DNA of 64,000 nucleotides from Chloroflexota bacterium. Its GTDB lineage: Bacteria; Chloroflexota; Anaerolineae; UBA2200. The notes beneath the pieces are model-generated. The model was not told the DNA's origin and ran no database searches. It saw nothing but the letters and a program-made list of their open reading frames with translations. A program made the translations under genes and the position numbers. How positions within the stretch are numbered: position 1 is the stretch's first letter; every line of letters starts with the position of its first letter. The DNA lies in the NCBI GenBank assembly GCA_030607875.1, contig JAUWJD010000006.1, forward strand, positions 1 to 64,000, written 5' to 3'. Below are positions 36,372-45,800 of this stretch, piece by piece.

Positions 36372-36663
36372 CGGTAGAACCTCCTTCTCAGGTTGCATTC
36401 CGCTACGACGGCTGCGGTCATGGCGTTCGCCGACCGCTACGGCATCGATGTCCTTGCAGTTCAAGTCCTCGGGGCAGTGGGTGGCACGGTAGCCGGCGAT
36501 GACGGTGAGGATGGCGGGATAGAGACCTTAGCTTACTGGTAGATGGATAGCACACGGGGCAGATTGTGGTGCAACCCATCACCCCTACCAGGGCGGGGTC
36601 AGCATCCCTCGCAATGATCCCACTCGCCCGCTCTATGCAAAATAGAACACCGAAGGGCAACCA

Positions 36664-37345
36664 CAGTTACTCTGCCTCTGGGTAGCGGGCGACGGCTTGG
36701 CAAAGTCCGGAGCGTGCCAGCTTGAGGATGCGCCCTTCGCCGGGCGCAGGATGCAGTAGAAGGCTCGGGCGATCATGCCAAACTGGGTCATGGCCGCTTG
36801 CGTCCCGCTCTGCGACCGCAGGCAAAGTCCTACCATTTGTCGGGCAGGGAAGTCCCCAGAGTCGAGCGGAGGGGCGGGGCAGCGCGCAGCCCTGGCCCAC
36901 AGATGCCAGGACGCCTCAGTCCTGTCGTCCCGAGACAGGGCAAGCGGCCCCGCCGGACTGATGGCGGGATGCCTCAGTCCTGTCGTCCTGAGACAGGGCA
37001 AGTACAGGCTCCTACCAGCGTCGTTCAGCGCGCAGTACTCGCGTACTTCCGCTGGGCCTACACTTGAATCTGCGCTGGCCCACTCCGCTGCGCTTGCTCT
37101 GGTCTTTGCGCCACCTCTGGTCTTTACGCCAGAGGCGTAAACGGGAGGCGTATACAGCTAGGACTGGGCAAGCGCAGCTGTGGCGGCATTGCACAACAGA
37201 GGCACATTGCCATTACACCGCCGAGATCACCCGCGAGGCGCTGGTGCTGTGCCTCACGTGCCTTCTCCGCAGGCGAGCGGATGTTGGCCCTTGGTCCACC
37301 CAGCCGATCACCGGCGAGCTTGGTGTTCGCCTCGCTCGACGAGGG
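36664..37345 (-). pseudogene. comM fragment 5, the longest (C-terminal half)
   Basis: The minus strand contains KLAGDRLGGPRANIRS, EKAREAQHQRLAGDLGG, VPLLCNA, traces of the next segment, then AAMTQFGMIARAFY and ILKLARS in changing frames. These follow the ComM order (DDRLGE, ARVEAAR..Q..RF, TCNADMGP, GLSARAY, ARTIAD). Between the LCNA and AAMTQ parts lies an array of 27-bp hairpin units. The fragment fills most of the gap between degV and the parvulin gene; 37346-37428 shows nothing. Confidence 0.7.
36822..37002 (-). repeat. Array of 27-bp hairpin units, including a duplicated 54-bp composite
   Basis: Units are at 36822-36848 (plus strand, CCTACC/GGCAGG), 36891-36917 (minus, CCTGGC, ATCTGTGG, GCCAGG), 36918-36944 (diverged type), 36949-36975 (minus, CCCGCC, ATCAGTCC, GGCGGG) and 36976-37002 (diverged type). 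The last four form two 54-bp composites separated by 4 bp. Confidence 0.85.
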
Positions 37346-37428
37346 ATGCTTCGCGTCTGAAGCCGCCTCACAGAACGAAAAGCCGCTGCCGGCTTGAGTG
37401 TAGGCGTTGGTCGAGGCACCAGTCTCCG

Positions 37429-38454
37429 CTAGGGCGTCGGCGCTGCGAACTCGACCAGTGTCTCTATCGCAGCGGCCTGCAACTCTTCTGCGAACCAGGC
37501 CTGGAAGTTCTCCTGTTGGGCCTGCTCGAGCAACGCCGGGTCCAGAAGCCGCGTTTCTTTGTCCAGGACCTGGATGATGTGGTAGCCAAACTCACTCTGC
37601 ACCAGGTCGCTGATCGCGCCGACATCCAGGGAGAAGGCCGCCTCGTCAAACTCGGGCACCATCATGCCCCGTGGGAACCAGCCCAGGTCACCGCCCTCAG
37701 CACCACTACCCGTGTCTGTCGAGTACTCCTGTGCCAGGTCGGCAAAGGCTTCGCCTGCTTCCAGCTTGTCCAGCACCTCCTGGCCCGTTTCTTCGCTGTC
37801 GACCAGGATGTGCGCCGCATGAACTTGTTCCGCCTCACCTGACCCGCCATGTGTCTGCAGTAGCCGTTGATAGACCAGATAGTCCGTGATGTCGTCCTCC
37901 ATGTCTTCCTGCGTCGAGCCGTTGGCGTCGAGAAAGTCTTCCCAGCTGTCGAACTGGCCGCTCTGCAGGACATCGGCCTGTACCTTGGCCAGTTCTGCTT
38001 CACGCGCAGCATCATCGATGACGATGCCCTCAGCAAGGGCAAGCTGCTTCGCCAGCTCCTCGTTGATCATCTGCTGCAGTATCTCGTCCTGGAAGGTGGG
38101 CAGGTAAGACACGGTCTGCTCGTCGTACCAGTCCAGGCTGTAGCTGTCGGTGACGGACTGCAACTGCCGCCGCAGCTCGCCCAGGTAGACCTCCTTGCCA
38201 ATGGGGGCGCCGTTCACAAACGCCACCACGTCGACCTCTGGCTGAATCACATTCTCCCAGGCCACGTCCATCCCGCCCACGGGCTGCCCAGGTTCCGAAG
38301 GGGGCGCTTCCGCGGTGGGTGGTTCTTCAGTGGGCACTGCGACGGTCGGCTCGGGCACCGCAGTTGGTGTTGGCGCTGTATCACTGCTGCAGGCTGCCAG
38401 AGCGCTGGCGCCCACGAGCAGTAGGGTGAAAAGAATATGTCTCCGACCCTTCAT
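37429..38454 (-). CDS. Parvulin-type peptidyl-prolyl isomerase lipoprotein (PrsA/SurA-like)
   Basis: The 341-residue product has a lipoprotein signal (LLVGASALAAC, lipid on Cys22), a Pro/Thr-rich linker to about residue 60, and an N-terminal SurA-like helical region (ELRRQLQSV...QMINEELAKQLA). The parvulin domain (about 215-305) has HAAHILVDSEE, FADLAQEYSTD, GGDLGWFPRG and FGYHIIQV. It should help fold secreted proteins on the outer side of the membrane, in keeping with the many secreted proteins in this window. The start ATG has gaggttg upstream; a promoter is proposed at 38559-38587. It is flanked by comM-derived debris. Confidence 0.9.
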   Translation of the reverse strand: MKGRRHILFTLLLVGASALAACSSDTAPTPTAVPEPTVAVPTEEPPTAEAPPSEPGQPVGGMDVAWENVIQPEVDVVAFVNGAPIGKEVYLGELRRQLQSVTDSYSLDWYDEQTVSYLPTFQDEILQQMINEELAKQLALAEGIVIDDAAREAELAKVQADVLQSGQFDSWEDFLDANGSTQEDMEDDITDYLVYQRLLQTHGGSGEAEQVHAAHILVDSEETGQEVLDKLEAGEAFADLAQEYSTDTGSGAEGGDLGWFPRGMMVPEFDEAAFSLDVGAISDLVQSEFGYHIIQVLDKETRLLDPALLEQAQQENFQAWFAEELQAAAIETLVEFAAPTP

Positions 38455-38558
38455 CGGGAATCAACCTCCGTTCTCAATACTGAAACAACAAGCGGCAAGC
38501 GCCTCCATATGAGCACTCGCCGGTTAGGATGGTAGGCTCAAACGAACCTACATGGCAT

Positions 38559-38587
38559 AGTGTACTGCAGTTCGCACTAGGAAGCAA
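38559..38587 (-). promoter_or_regulatory. Possible promoter of the parvulin gene
   Basis: On the minus strand TTGCTT and TACACT are separated by 17 bp, about 105 bp before the start codon. Confidence 0.35.
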
Positions 38588-38745
38588 AGCAGGTGCAGAA
38601 TCCACCTGGGCGCATCGACGTTCACGCGCTGTGTCATTCTTAGCCGCCCGCGTGGCGGGCAGGCAAGTTCAGGTAAGCGTCTGTGGCACCGGCGAGAACC
38701 GGATGGTTGGCCCCTTGGCTCCCATGCTTCACTGCGCGCAGGACT

Positions 38746-38804
38746 CCCGCCCAAGCAATGGCGGGACGCTCCGCAGCCTCGCCCAACTGATGGCGAGATG
38801 CTCC
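38746..38804 (-). repeat. Two 27-bp hairpin units
   Basis: Unit 38746-38772 has CCCGCC, loop ATTGCTTG, GGCGGG. Unit 38778-38804 has CTCGCC, loop ATCAGTTG, GGCGAG. The change in the second position of the stem is matched on the other arm. They are 5 bp apart, between the parvulin and ornithine cyclodeaminase-like genes. Confidence 0.88.
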
Positions 38805-38924
38805 GCGAATGCAGGTGTCGCTACGGGGACTTGCTCCGATCGCTTCAGGGATACGCCTTTCGCCGTGCCAAACGTTGCGAAGCTTGCAGGGCTCAGATTC
38901 GTCTGCGAGGCCGATACTGGATAG

Positions 38925-39008
38925 CCTCGGCTAGATGATGGGTCTGGATGTCCGCTGCCCCCTCCATGTCGGCGATGGTGCGAGCGCTCCGAACCAGCCG
39001 GATCATGG
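38925..39008 (-). pseudogene. comM fragment 6 (C-terminus)
   Basis: The minus strand reads ARTIADMEGAADIQTHHLAE followed by AIQYRPRR without a stop, the very C-terminus of ComM. It directly abuts the stop codon of the ornithine cyclodeaminase-like gene. This is the best preserved piece. Confidence 0.75.
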
Positions 39009-39965
39009 CTAATTGCGGATCGGCCCCTGAGCCAATGCTTGGTAGACAGCCACGGCGATCTTGATGTCCTGTACCGCAACGCCCGTCAAATCGGCGACCG
39101 TTATTTGCTCCTCAGACGTACGCCCCGCAGTGTTCCCGGCGATGACATCACCCAACTCGACCAAGTCGTCCTGGGTGATGTGGCCCGACAGGATCGCTTT
39201 GTGTATTTCGCCGCGTTCGAGGCACTGTGAGACGCTGTCGGCAACCACCACATCTGCTCTGGCTAGAATCACAGAATCGAGCTCTTGCTTCTCCGGGGTG
39301 TCGGAACCAACGGCCGTGATGTGGGTTCCCGGCTGCAGATCAGCAACGTGGAGCAGGGGTGCAGTGGCAGGAGTCGCAGTGACGACAAGGCTGCAGGTGC
39401 GCAGAACATCGGCTCCGTCCCGCGTAGTCTCAATCATAAAGCCGTGTGGTTCCATGTCACGGCAATAACGCTCCAGTTGCAGCTCTCCTCTGCCCCAAAC
39501 CAGCACTTGCCGGCAGGCAGTCACCTGCTTCAAGTACTCTAGCTGCAGGCGTGCCTGCGTGCCCGTGCCCACGATGCCGATGCGCTCGACGTTCGGGGGA
39601 GCAAGGTACTTTGCGGCGATGGCGCCGGCTACGCCCGTGCGCACGTCAGTCAGATGCCCCTCATCCAGCAGAATGCTCAACAACTCTCCTGTCTCTTGGC
39701 TGAACAGCAGCATCAAGCCATTGCTGGACGACAGGCCGATCTTGGGATTCGCGTAAAAGCCTGAGGCGATCTTGATGACGTAATACTCGTCCTGCCGTAG
39801 ATAGCCATACTTGATGTGTACCTCCCCCTTCGCCAGCAGCAGCTCACCGATGGGGGGCACCACAGCTCGTCCTTCGGAATAGGCCACAAAGCCCGCTTCG
39901 ATGGCCGGCATGAGGTCGAGTGAAGGCAGAACGGCTTTGATTTCGTGCAGCAAGATGGTTCTCAC
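39009..39965 (-). CDS. Ornithine cyclodeaminase / mu-crystallin family protein (EutC-like)
   Basis: The 318-residue product starts at GTG 39965 with AAAGGAG upstream. It has the family Rossmann motif GIVGTGTQARLQLEYL, the substrate-side ALxxG and R(T)GVAGAIAAKYL, and ITAVGSDTPEKQELD. Members include ornithine cyclodeaminase, alanine dehydrogenase, SbnB and the ectoine-catabolic EutC. Its neighbour is a threonine-dehydratase-like gene, as in eutBC pairs, so EutC-like is the preferred guess; it is not proven. It follows the dehydratase gene by 57 bp, and the gap holds a GC-rich hairpin. Its end abuts comM fragment 6. Confidence 0.88.
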   Translation of the reverse strand: MRTILLHEIKAVLPSLDLMPAIEAGFVAYSEGRAVVPPIGELLLAKGEVHIKYGYLRQDEYYVIKIASGFYANPKIGLSSSNGLMLLFSQETGELLSILLDEGHLTDVRTGVAGAIAAKYLAPPNVERIGIVGTGTQARLQLEYLKQVTACRQVLVWGRGELQLERYCRDMEPHGFMIETTRDGADVLRTCSLVVTATPATAPLLHVADLQPGTHITAVGSDTPEKQELDSVILARADVVVADSVSQCLERGEIHKAILSGHITQDDLVELGDVIAGNTAGRTSEEQITVADLTGVAVQDIKIAVAVYQALAQGPIRN

Positions 39966-39988
39966 GGCTCCACTCCTTTCCCTGTAGA

Positions 39989-40013
39989 GCGGGCGGGCCA
40001 GACAACCGCCCGC
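39989..40013. other. Intercistronic GC-rich hairpin
   Basis: GCGGGCGG pairs with CCGCCCGC across a 9-nt loop, between the dehydratase and cyclodeaminase-like genes. It is preceded by CTGTAGAGCGGG, a 12-mer also found in the holB repeat, so it may be a relative of the 27-bp unit. It could tune mRNA stability. Confidence 0.5.
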
Positions 40014-40022
40014 AACCCGCCA

Positions 40023-40991
40023 TCAAATCTGCGCCGTATCGCACAGCACCTTCTGCAGTGTCTCCAGGCTGATGTTCGCGCCGCAGATCACGATGACCAC
40101 GTTCTTATCAACAAAACGTTCGCGTGTTTTCAGGTACGAGGCGACAGCCACTGCCGCCGCTCCTTCAATCAGAATATGGTGCGCTTCGATGAACAGCCGC
40201 AGGTTGGATTTGATCTCATTCTCGGTGACGGTGACATAGTCGTCCACCAGCGCGCGGCACAAGTCAAAGGTGATCGCACCGGCCTCAATGCCTCCCGCCG
40301 TGCCGTCGGACAGTGTGGGCAGCGATAGCAGGTCCAGTATTCTGCCCGCTTTGACGGACTGGATCATGACCTGGGAGTTCTCGGGTGAGCAGCCGATGAT
40401 CTGCACCCCAGGTTGAACGGATTTGAGGTAGCCCGCGATGCCCGAAACTAGTCCCCCACCACCGAGCGAGGCGTAAACCGCGTCTATATGCTCGAGCTGA
40501 CGGGCCAACTCGACGCCAAGCGTGCCCTGCCCACCGATGACCTGGGGGTCATTGTACGGCGAGATGTACACCATGCGCTTCTGTGCAGCATACTCCCTGG
40601 CATGCACCTCGGCTTCGGCACAGTCCTGGCCATAGTGGCGCACCTCTGCTCCCAGCCACTCAATCGCCCGCACTTTGGATGGGTCGGCGTTCTCAGGCAC
40701 GAACACAAGGCCTGACGCGTTGAGCTTGTGCAAGCTATAGGCTACCGCCGCGCCGTGGTTGCCCGTTGATGCGGTCACAACTCCTCGAGCTCTCTGCTCC
40801 TCGGTCAGTGACAACAGCTTGTTCATTGCCCCTCGCGCTTTGAACGATCCTGTGTGCTGCAGGTTCTCCAGCTTGCAGTACACCTTGGCGCGGCCGAGTT
40901 CGCTCAGTACGGGTGAGAACTCTAGTATGGTCTCTCGAATGTGCGGGCGGATGCGTTCTTCTGCACGCAGCACTTTTTCCAGGACATTCAT
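40023..40991 (-). CDS. Threonine/serine dehydratase-like PLP enzyme (EutB-like)
   Basis: The 322-residue fold-type II PLP enzyme has the Schiff-base Lys in HTGSFKARGA, the phosphate loop SLGGGGLVSG, STGNHGAA and the terminal ICGANISLE. It lacks the regulatory ACT domain of IlvA, so it is catabolic. With the cyclodeaminase-like gene downstream it resembles EutB of ectoine degradation; threonine dehydratase and serine racemase are alternatives. ATG 40991 (MNVLEKVL) is preferred; the open frame reaches 41072 with unlike residues. The aminotransferase gene lies 93 bp upstream on the same strand. Confidence 0.9.
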   Translation of the reverse strand: MNVLEKVLRAEERIRPHIRETILEFSPVLSELGRAKVYCKLENLQHTGSFKARGAMNKLLSLTEEQRARGVVTASTGNHGAAVAYSLHKLNASGLVFVPENADPSKVRAIEWLGAEVRHYGQDCAEAEVHAREYAAQKRMVYISPYNDPQVIGGQGTLGVELARQLEHIDAVYASLGGGGLVSGIAGYLKSVQPGVQIIGCSPENSQVMIQSVKAGRILDLLSLPTLSDGTAGGIEAGAITFDLCRALVDDYVTVTENEIKSNLRLFIEAHHILIEGAAAVAVASYLKTRERFVDKNVVIVICGANISLETLQKVLCDTAQI

Positions 40992-41084
40992 GGCTTCAAC
41001 CTTCCAACGTCGTAGCCTTCGCGTGCCGGGGCTGGCAGACAGATGAGCCGAAAGCGCATTCCAGGTGATCACTCTGTGCGAGAT

Positions 41085-42218
41085 TCAGGCAACACCCTTC
41101 AGCTTCATTATCAGCTCGTGAATCCGGTCCAGACCAGGAATCAGGTAGTCGTGCGGCAGGCCAAAGCTGACCCGCACGAAATGATCCATGCCAAAGTGGT
41201 CACCAGCTACGATGAGCACGCTCTTCTCCTTGCGCAGGCGCTCGGTGAAAGCGGTCGAATTGATGTCGAGTTGGTAGCGAATAAAAGCGATGGCGGCCGC
41301 TTGAGGGGGCGTCAGGTGGAGAGTATCCTCGTGGTTGTCCATCCACTCCTGTAGCACCGGATAGCCCCTGCGGATATAGTCGCGGGTGCGTTGGATGAGA
41401 CGGGGGCGAACCTCTGGGGAGAGTGCGAGGGCGGCGAGCTTGTTTGCCAGCATGGTGGCGCTGATGGTGACGTATTCGTGCCTTGCCCAGGTGTCGTCCA
41501 CGGTGTCAGGAGGCCCCACGACCCAGCCAATGCGCAGCCCAGGCAGGCCGTAGGCCTTGCTCAGGCTGCCTGTAGCGACTACCTTGTCGTAGCGTCCGTA
41601 GAAGGACGGGCTCTCAGCGCCGTTCAGTCGCTCGGCACCACGGTACACCTCATCGGCCAGGATCCATGCTCCCACGCGCTCAGCCACAGCAACGATGGCG
41701 TTCATCTGCGCCTCGGTGAGAATGCGGCCGGTGGGATTGTTGGGATTGCACACGGCGATGAGCCTGGTTTTGGCCGTTACAGCTTGGTCCAGCTCGTCCA
41801 GGTCAGGTGCCCAACTGTTCTCTTCCCGCAGGTGGAATGCCTTCACCCTGTAACCGTGGTTCTTGGCGATGCCCCAGATCTGCATGTAATTGGGAAGCAT
41901 GATGACGATTTCGTCCTCTGCGGAAAGCAGGGTACGGGTGGTGATGTAATTGGCTTCAGCCGCTCCGACCGTAACGAGAACGTTCTCTGGCACAGCACCA
42001 TCGTAGAGTGCGGCGATGTTCTCGCGCAGCTCAGGGATGCCGTTGACATGCGGATAGTTCAGCTCGGTAGCCAGCAGGCGGTTCATCTCCTCGGGATCGT
42101 CAGCGAGAAGCTCTGCGAGGGAAACAGGATGCACTCCACTCTCCGACAGGTTGTATTCGACGTCCTGCTCGAACTTGGACATCATACGTTCCATGGTGAA
42201 TGGCTGGAACTCGGGCAT
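41085..42218 (-). CDS. PLP-dependent aminotransferase, class I
   Basis: The 377-residue product has NYPHVNGIPELRENIA, VTVGAAEANY, VCNPNNPTGRIL, ILADEVYRGAE and the Schiff-base Lys in TGSLSKAYGLPGLRIGW. ATG 42218 has AAAGGAGAAG upstream. The open frame runs on to 42428, but those codons come from a comM-derived fragment and are not part of the enzyme. It is first in a run with the dehydratase-like and cyclodeaminase-like genes. An amino-acid or diamine catabolic route is likely, and its substrate is unknown. Its sequence resembles the capreomycidine synthase or aspartate aminotransferase groups only in general motifs. Confidence 0.9.
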   Translation of the reverse strand: MPEFQPFTMERMMSKFEQDVEYNLSESGVHPVSLAELLADDPEEMNRLLATELNYPHVNGIPELRENIAALYDGAVPENVLVTVGAAEANYITTRTLLSAEDEIVIMLPNYMQIWGIAKNHGYRVKAFHLREENSWAPDLDELDQAVTAKTRLIAVCNPNNPTGRILTEAQMNAIVAVAERVGAWILADEVYRGAERLNGAESPSFYGRYDKVVATGSLSKAYGLPGLRIGWVVGPPDTVDDTWARHEYVTISATMLANKLAALALSPEVRPRLIQRTRDYIRRGYPVLQEWMDNHEDTLHLTPPQAAAIAFIRYQLDINSTAFTERLRKEKSVLIVAGDHFGMDHFVRVSFGLPHDYLIPGLDRIHELIMKLKGVA

Positions 42219-42317
42219 TTGCTCACTTCTCCTTTGCTGAGGCCTTTGATGGGTACCATATTGTGCATCACCTGATGCTCTTTTGCAAACGGTTTCCCTA
42301 CCTTGTCTGGCGCTTTG

Positions 42318-42405
42318 TGCATGTCGATCCCACAGGGAGGCTTCGCACTGCCGGCCAGCAGCGGGCCGGGGCCTGTCCTGAACGTAGAGTACGAAGGCTG
42401 CTGCG
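42318..42405 (-). pseudogene. comM fragment 7 (GPLLDR region)
   Basis: The minus strand encodes GPGPLLAGSAKPPCGIDMHKA, preceded by the REP-like GTTCAGGACAGG. This is nearly the same as in fragment 2 ([19 protein letters not shown]), the ComM segment with the arginine-finger loop. It lies just upstream of the aminotransferase gene. Confidence 0.65.
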
Positions 42406-42570
42406 ACTTCTTCAGCATGGAAAACCATAGCGGAGTTCTCTACTCTGAAGAAGCAGGTGATCTCTTTTCACCTAGGCCAGCTTATAGAGGCTGAAGGTTT
42501 GGTCAGAGTTCCAGAGATGGTGAGTCCCGCTACGAGTTTCCATCAGTTACGATCTCCAGTATGCAGGTGG

Positions 42571-42628
42571 TACAACCGAATTGGTTCGATGTCTGCAGCC
42601 ATACAAACACCGGCACGCTACAACCGAA
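42571..42628. promoter_or_regulatory. Direct repeats of TACAACCGAA
   Basis: TACAACCGAA occurs at 42571-42580 and 42619-42628, with a weaker TACAAACAC at 42602. The first is part of a partial palindrome AACCGAATTGGTT. They lie between the divergent aminotransferase and GH2 genes and could be operator sites. The rest of 42406-42740 shows a small hairpin (GTGCCCA/TGGGCAC, 42709-42732) and nothing else. Confidence 0.3.
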
Positions 42629-42746
42629 GTAGGTCAGGCCTGCTAGCTATGCGAGCAGCAACCTACCTCACAGTCCATTAGCTCCACGATAGAACTGCAA
42701 AGCAATAGGTGCCCACTCACCTCAATGGGCACACTTCCCGGTTGTG

Positions 42747-42775
42747 TTGCAGCTCCGGAGTGCATCTGCTATAAT
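42747..42775 (+). promoter_or_regulatory. Promoter of the GH2 gene
   Basis: TTGCAG, 17 bp, TATAAT (a perfect -10 box). The leader to ATG 42887 would be about 105 nt. Confidence 0.6.
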
Positions 42776-42886
42776 GAAGTGCCAACACAGTGGGGTCTTG
42801 CACGTCTCAGAAGGATCCACATTATGGTCGCGGAGCCACCACCAATACGGCACTCGTCGCAGCCGCTTCACGGCAGGGAGGCCACA

Positions 42887-45800
42887 ATGTGCGTGCACAG
42901 AGTGCATCGGATAGTCATTCTCTTGACACTGCTGTTGCTCGCCGTCGGCGCGACCGCAGCGAGCCGAGAACCCTCAGTCTCTGCCACACCGACCAGCCAC
43001 GTGTACTTGCCCATTGTTGCCAGGCCGCCAGAACCGCGCCACACGCTGGATCTCGCGGGCACCTGGCACTACACCTACTCACAGAATGGGGAACTCCCGG
43101 AAGGCGCCACCTGGACAGAAGTCGATGTTCCCTCCTTCGTGAGCGGGCGCGCTGGCTTTCCCTACATCTGGTTTCGACGAGATGTGGCCTTCCCCGCGGG
43201 CTTTCCCCGCAGGCGGGTGTACCTTTCCTTCCGAGCGGTCAAGTTCGCCTGCCAGGTCTATTGGAACGGAACCTTGCTCGGAGAGCACGAGGATGGCTTC
43301 ACTCCCTTCGAACTGCCAGTACCAGAAGAGGTACTGACCTCAAGCAATGAGGTCGTGGTGAGAGTGTCAAATTGGGAGAGCGCACTGGCTCCCGAGGTCC
43401 CACGCGGCCAGGTTGGCCGCCCCGGTCAGTATCAGGCTGCTTTCCTTCTCCCCTTCGGTTCGGTCTGGCATTGGCTCGGCATCTGGCAGGACGTCACCCT
43501 GGTCGCCTACCCACCGGCGCGTATCAAGGATGTGTTCGTTATGACGTCGGTTCGCGAACAGCAAATCGAGGTTGAGATCACGGTGGAGAACCTGACCGCG
43601 CATACGTATCAGGTCAGCCTGCGTAACGGGGTGGTTGACGGGCAGCAGACTGCTCTTCGATTTCCTTCTGTCAGCGTCTCTCTCGCGCCGCATGAGGTCA
43701 AGACCGTCAACGTGGACCAGCCCTGGGCCGAGCCGCACCTGTGGTCGCTGGACGATCCCCATCTTTACCACTTACGGTCCCAGTTGAGCAGCGGGGATGA
43801 ACAGGCTGTCCGATTTGGCTTCCGCGAGTTCTGGATCCATGGGACGGAGTTCTACCTCAATGGGACCCCCATCCACCTACGTGCGACTGCCGCCCATCCG
43901 TTCGCGGTCAGTGACTCCAAGGACCAAGCGCTGCACTACCTGCGCGTGGCCAAGGAAGGCAACAACATGATCATGCGGCTTCACGCCCAACCCTGGTGGT
44001 CCTCGTGGTACGAGGCGGCGGATGAAGTGGGGATGCTTATAGTTTGGGAGTCGGCCTACTACTGCTACGGTTCCGCCTATGCTTTGGAGGATGCACGGCT
44101 GTGGTCCCGTTTCCGAGAGCATCTTCGTGATCAGGTTGTCCTGCACCGGAACCATCCGTCCATCGTCATCTGGAGCGTGGAGAATGAACTGCAGTTGACC
44201 AGCCCATGGAACTACCAGGACCCCCGGTGCCAGGAGGTCAACGCCGAGCTGGCCGCTCTCGTGCCCTTTGTTAAGGCCCTGGATCCGGGACGCCCAGTCA
44301 TGTTCGAAGGCGACGGTGATCCTGACGGGGAGGCGGACATCTGGAACATACACTACCCGCACCAATACCCAGGCTGGCGTCAGTGGCCCAATGAAGCCTG
44401 GTGGTTGCTTTCCACCGATCAGATCGACATGTATCCAGGCGAGATCCCAGGCTGGCCACTTCGAAAGCCACTCTACGTCGGGGAGTTCCTGTATCCCGGC
44501 CCGGTCTGTACTGAAGGAGCCACTATCTTCTTCGGGGACCAGATCTACCGCGACGTGTGGGGATACCTTGACCGAGGAATCATCATTCCTTGGAGATTCC
44601 AGATCGAAGCATATCGTGCCCTCGGAGTGCAGGGAATGTGCCCTTGGAACATCTGGGAGGGCTCATCCGAACTGCCCAACCCGCTACGGTACGTCGTCGT
44701 CGACGAGACCTATGCGCCGAACGGACTCTACCTGCGCGAGAAGAACACCCGTTTCTTCGGGGGAGACACCATCACGCGTACGGCCTACCTGCTCAACGAT
44801 CTACCTCACGACTCGAATCTCACCGTCGTGTGGGCTTTGAGATCGGGCCAGACTTCGTTGAGCATGGATTCACGCGACTTTGACCTGACACCCGCGGAGA
44901 TCGTCGAATTCGAGAGTGGCCTGGAGACGCTGCAGGTCACACAGGAGACTTTGGCGCTGCTCTCGTACCGTGTGGTGCGTGGCGGAGAGCAGGTGTTTAC
45001 CTACGAGGAACCGGTGCGGCTCTACCCGCGTTCCTCGCTCCAGACAGGAGGCACCATTCATGTCTATGATCCAGCTGGCTCCCTTCTCTCCGTGCTGGCG
45101 GCAGAGGGCATCCTAGCGTCGGTTGTCAACGATCTCTCGGTCATTCCAGCGGCAGCCGATGTACTCGTGGTCGGTCGTGACGGGGTCGACGACGCGCGTG
45201 CGTGGCGACACGTTTGGGAATTTGCCACTGCAGGCGGTCGCGTTTTGATCTTGCGACACGAACGATATCCCGCGCAGGCTTCCCTTGCGCTACAGGAGGA
45301 CGCTGCGACGATTGCCTTCCTCAGGCGCCCCTCGCATCCGGTACTGTCAGACTTCCGGGAAGATGAGCTGCGCTACTGGGCTGGAGATCATGTTGTCATC
45401 GACAAGCCACTGCAAAAGCCGGCTGCAGGCCTGTACAAGGTGCTCATCGATGCTGGCTCCGCCCATGGGCTCAACTCAGTTGGCCTGCTTGAACGTGAGG
45501 TGGGCGAAGGCACAATTCTGTTCTCGCAGCTTGACCTGCTGCCCAGATGGGAGCACGAGCCCGCGGTTAGGAAGTGTCTCCAGAACATGCTTGACTATCT
45601 GGCGTCGTACCACCCAAGCCAGCCGCGCCAGGTGCAGCTCCTCAACGCCACCGTGGAGGAGCAACGGGTGTTTGACATCATCGGCTTCCGTGTGGAGAAC
45701 CTGGTCACCCCACCTGAACCAGGGCAAGGCTTGATCTTTGTTCATGGCGATGTGCATCAACCCACCTCATCGCCATTCGGCCTGCCAGACGGTGTGCAAT

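Noticed and set aside
36418-36660. A short minus-strand frame upstream of degV with a CTTICPVC segment
   Set aside because: Only one Cys pair, no ribosome-binding site, and no similarity that I can name.
42219-42428. A 70-residue N-terminal extension of the aminotransferase
   Set aside because: These codons come from comM fragment 7, out of its frame; ATG 42218 has a good ribosome-binding site and the normal start of the enzyme.
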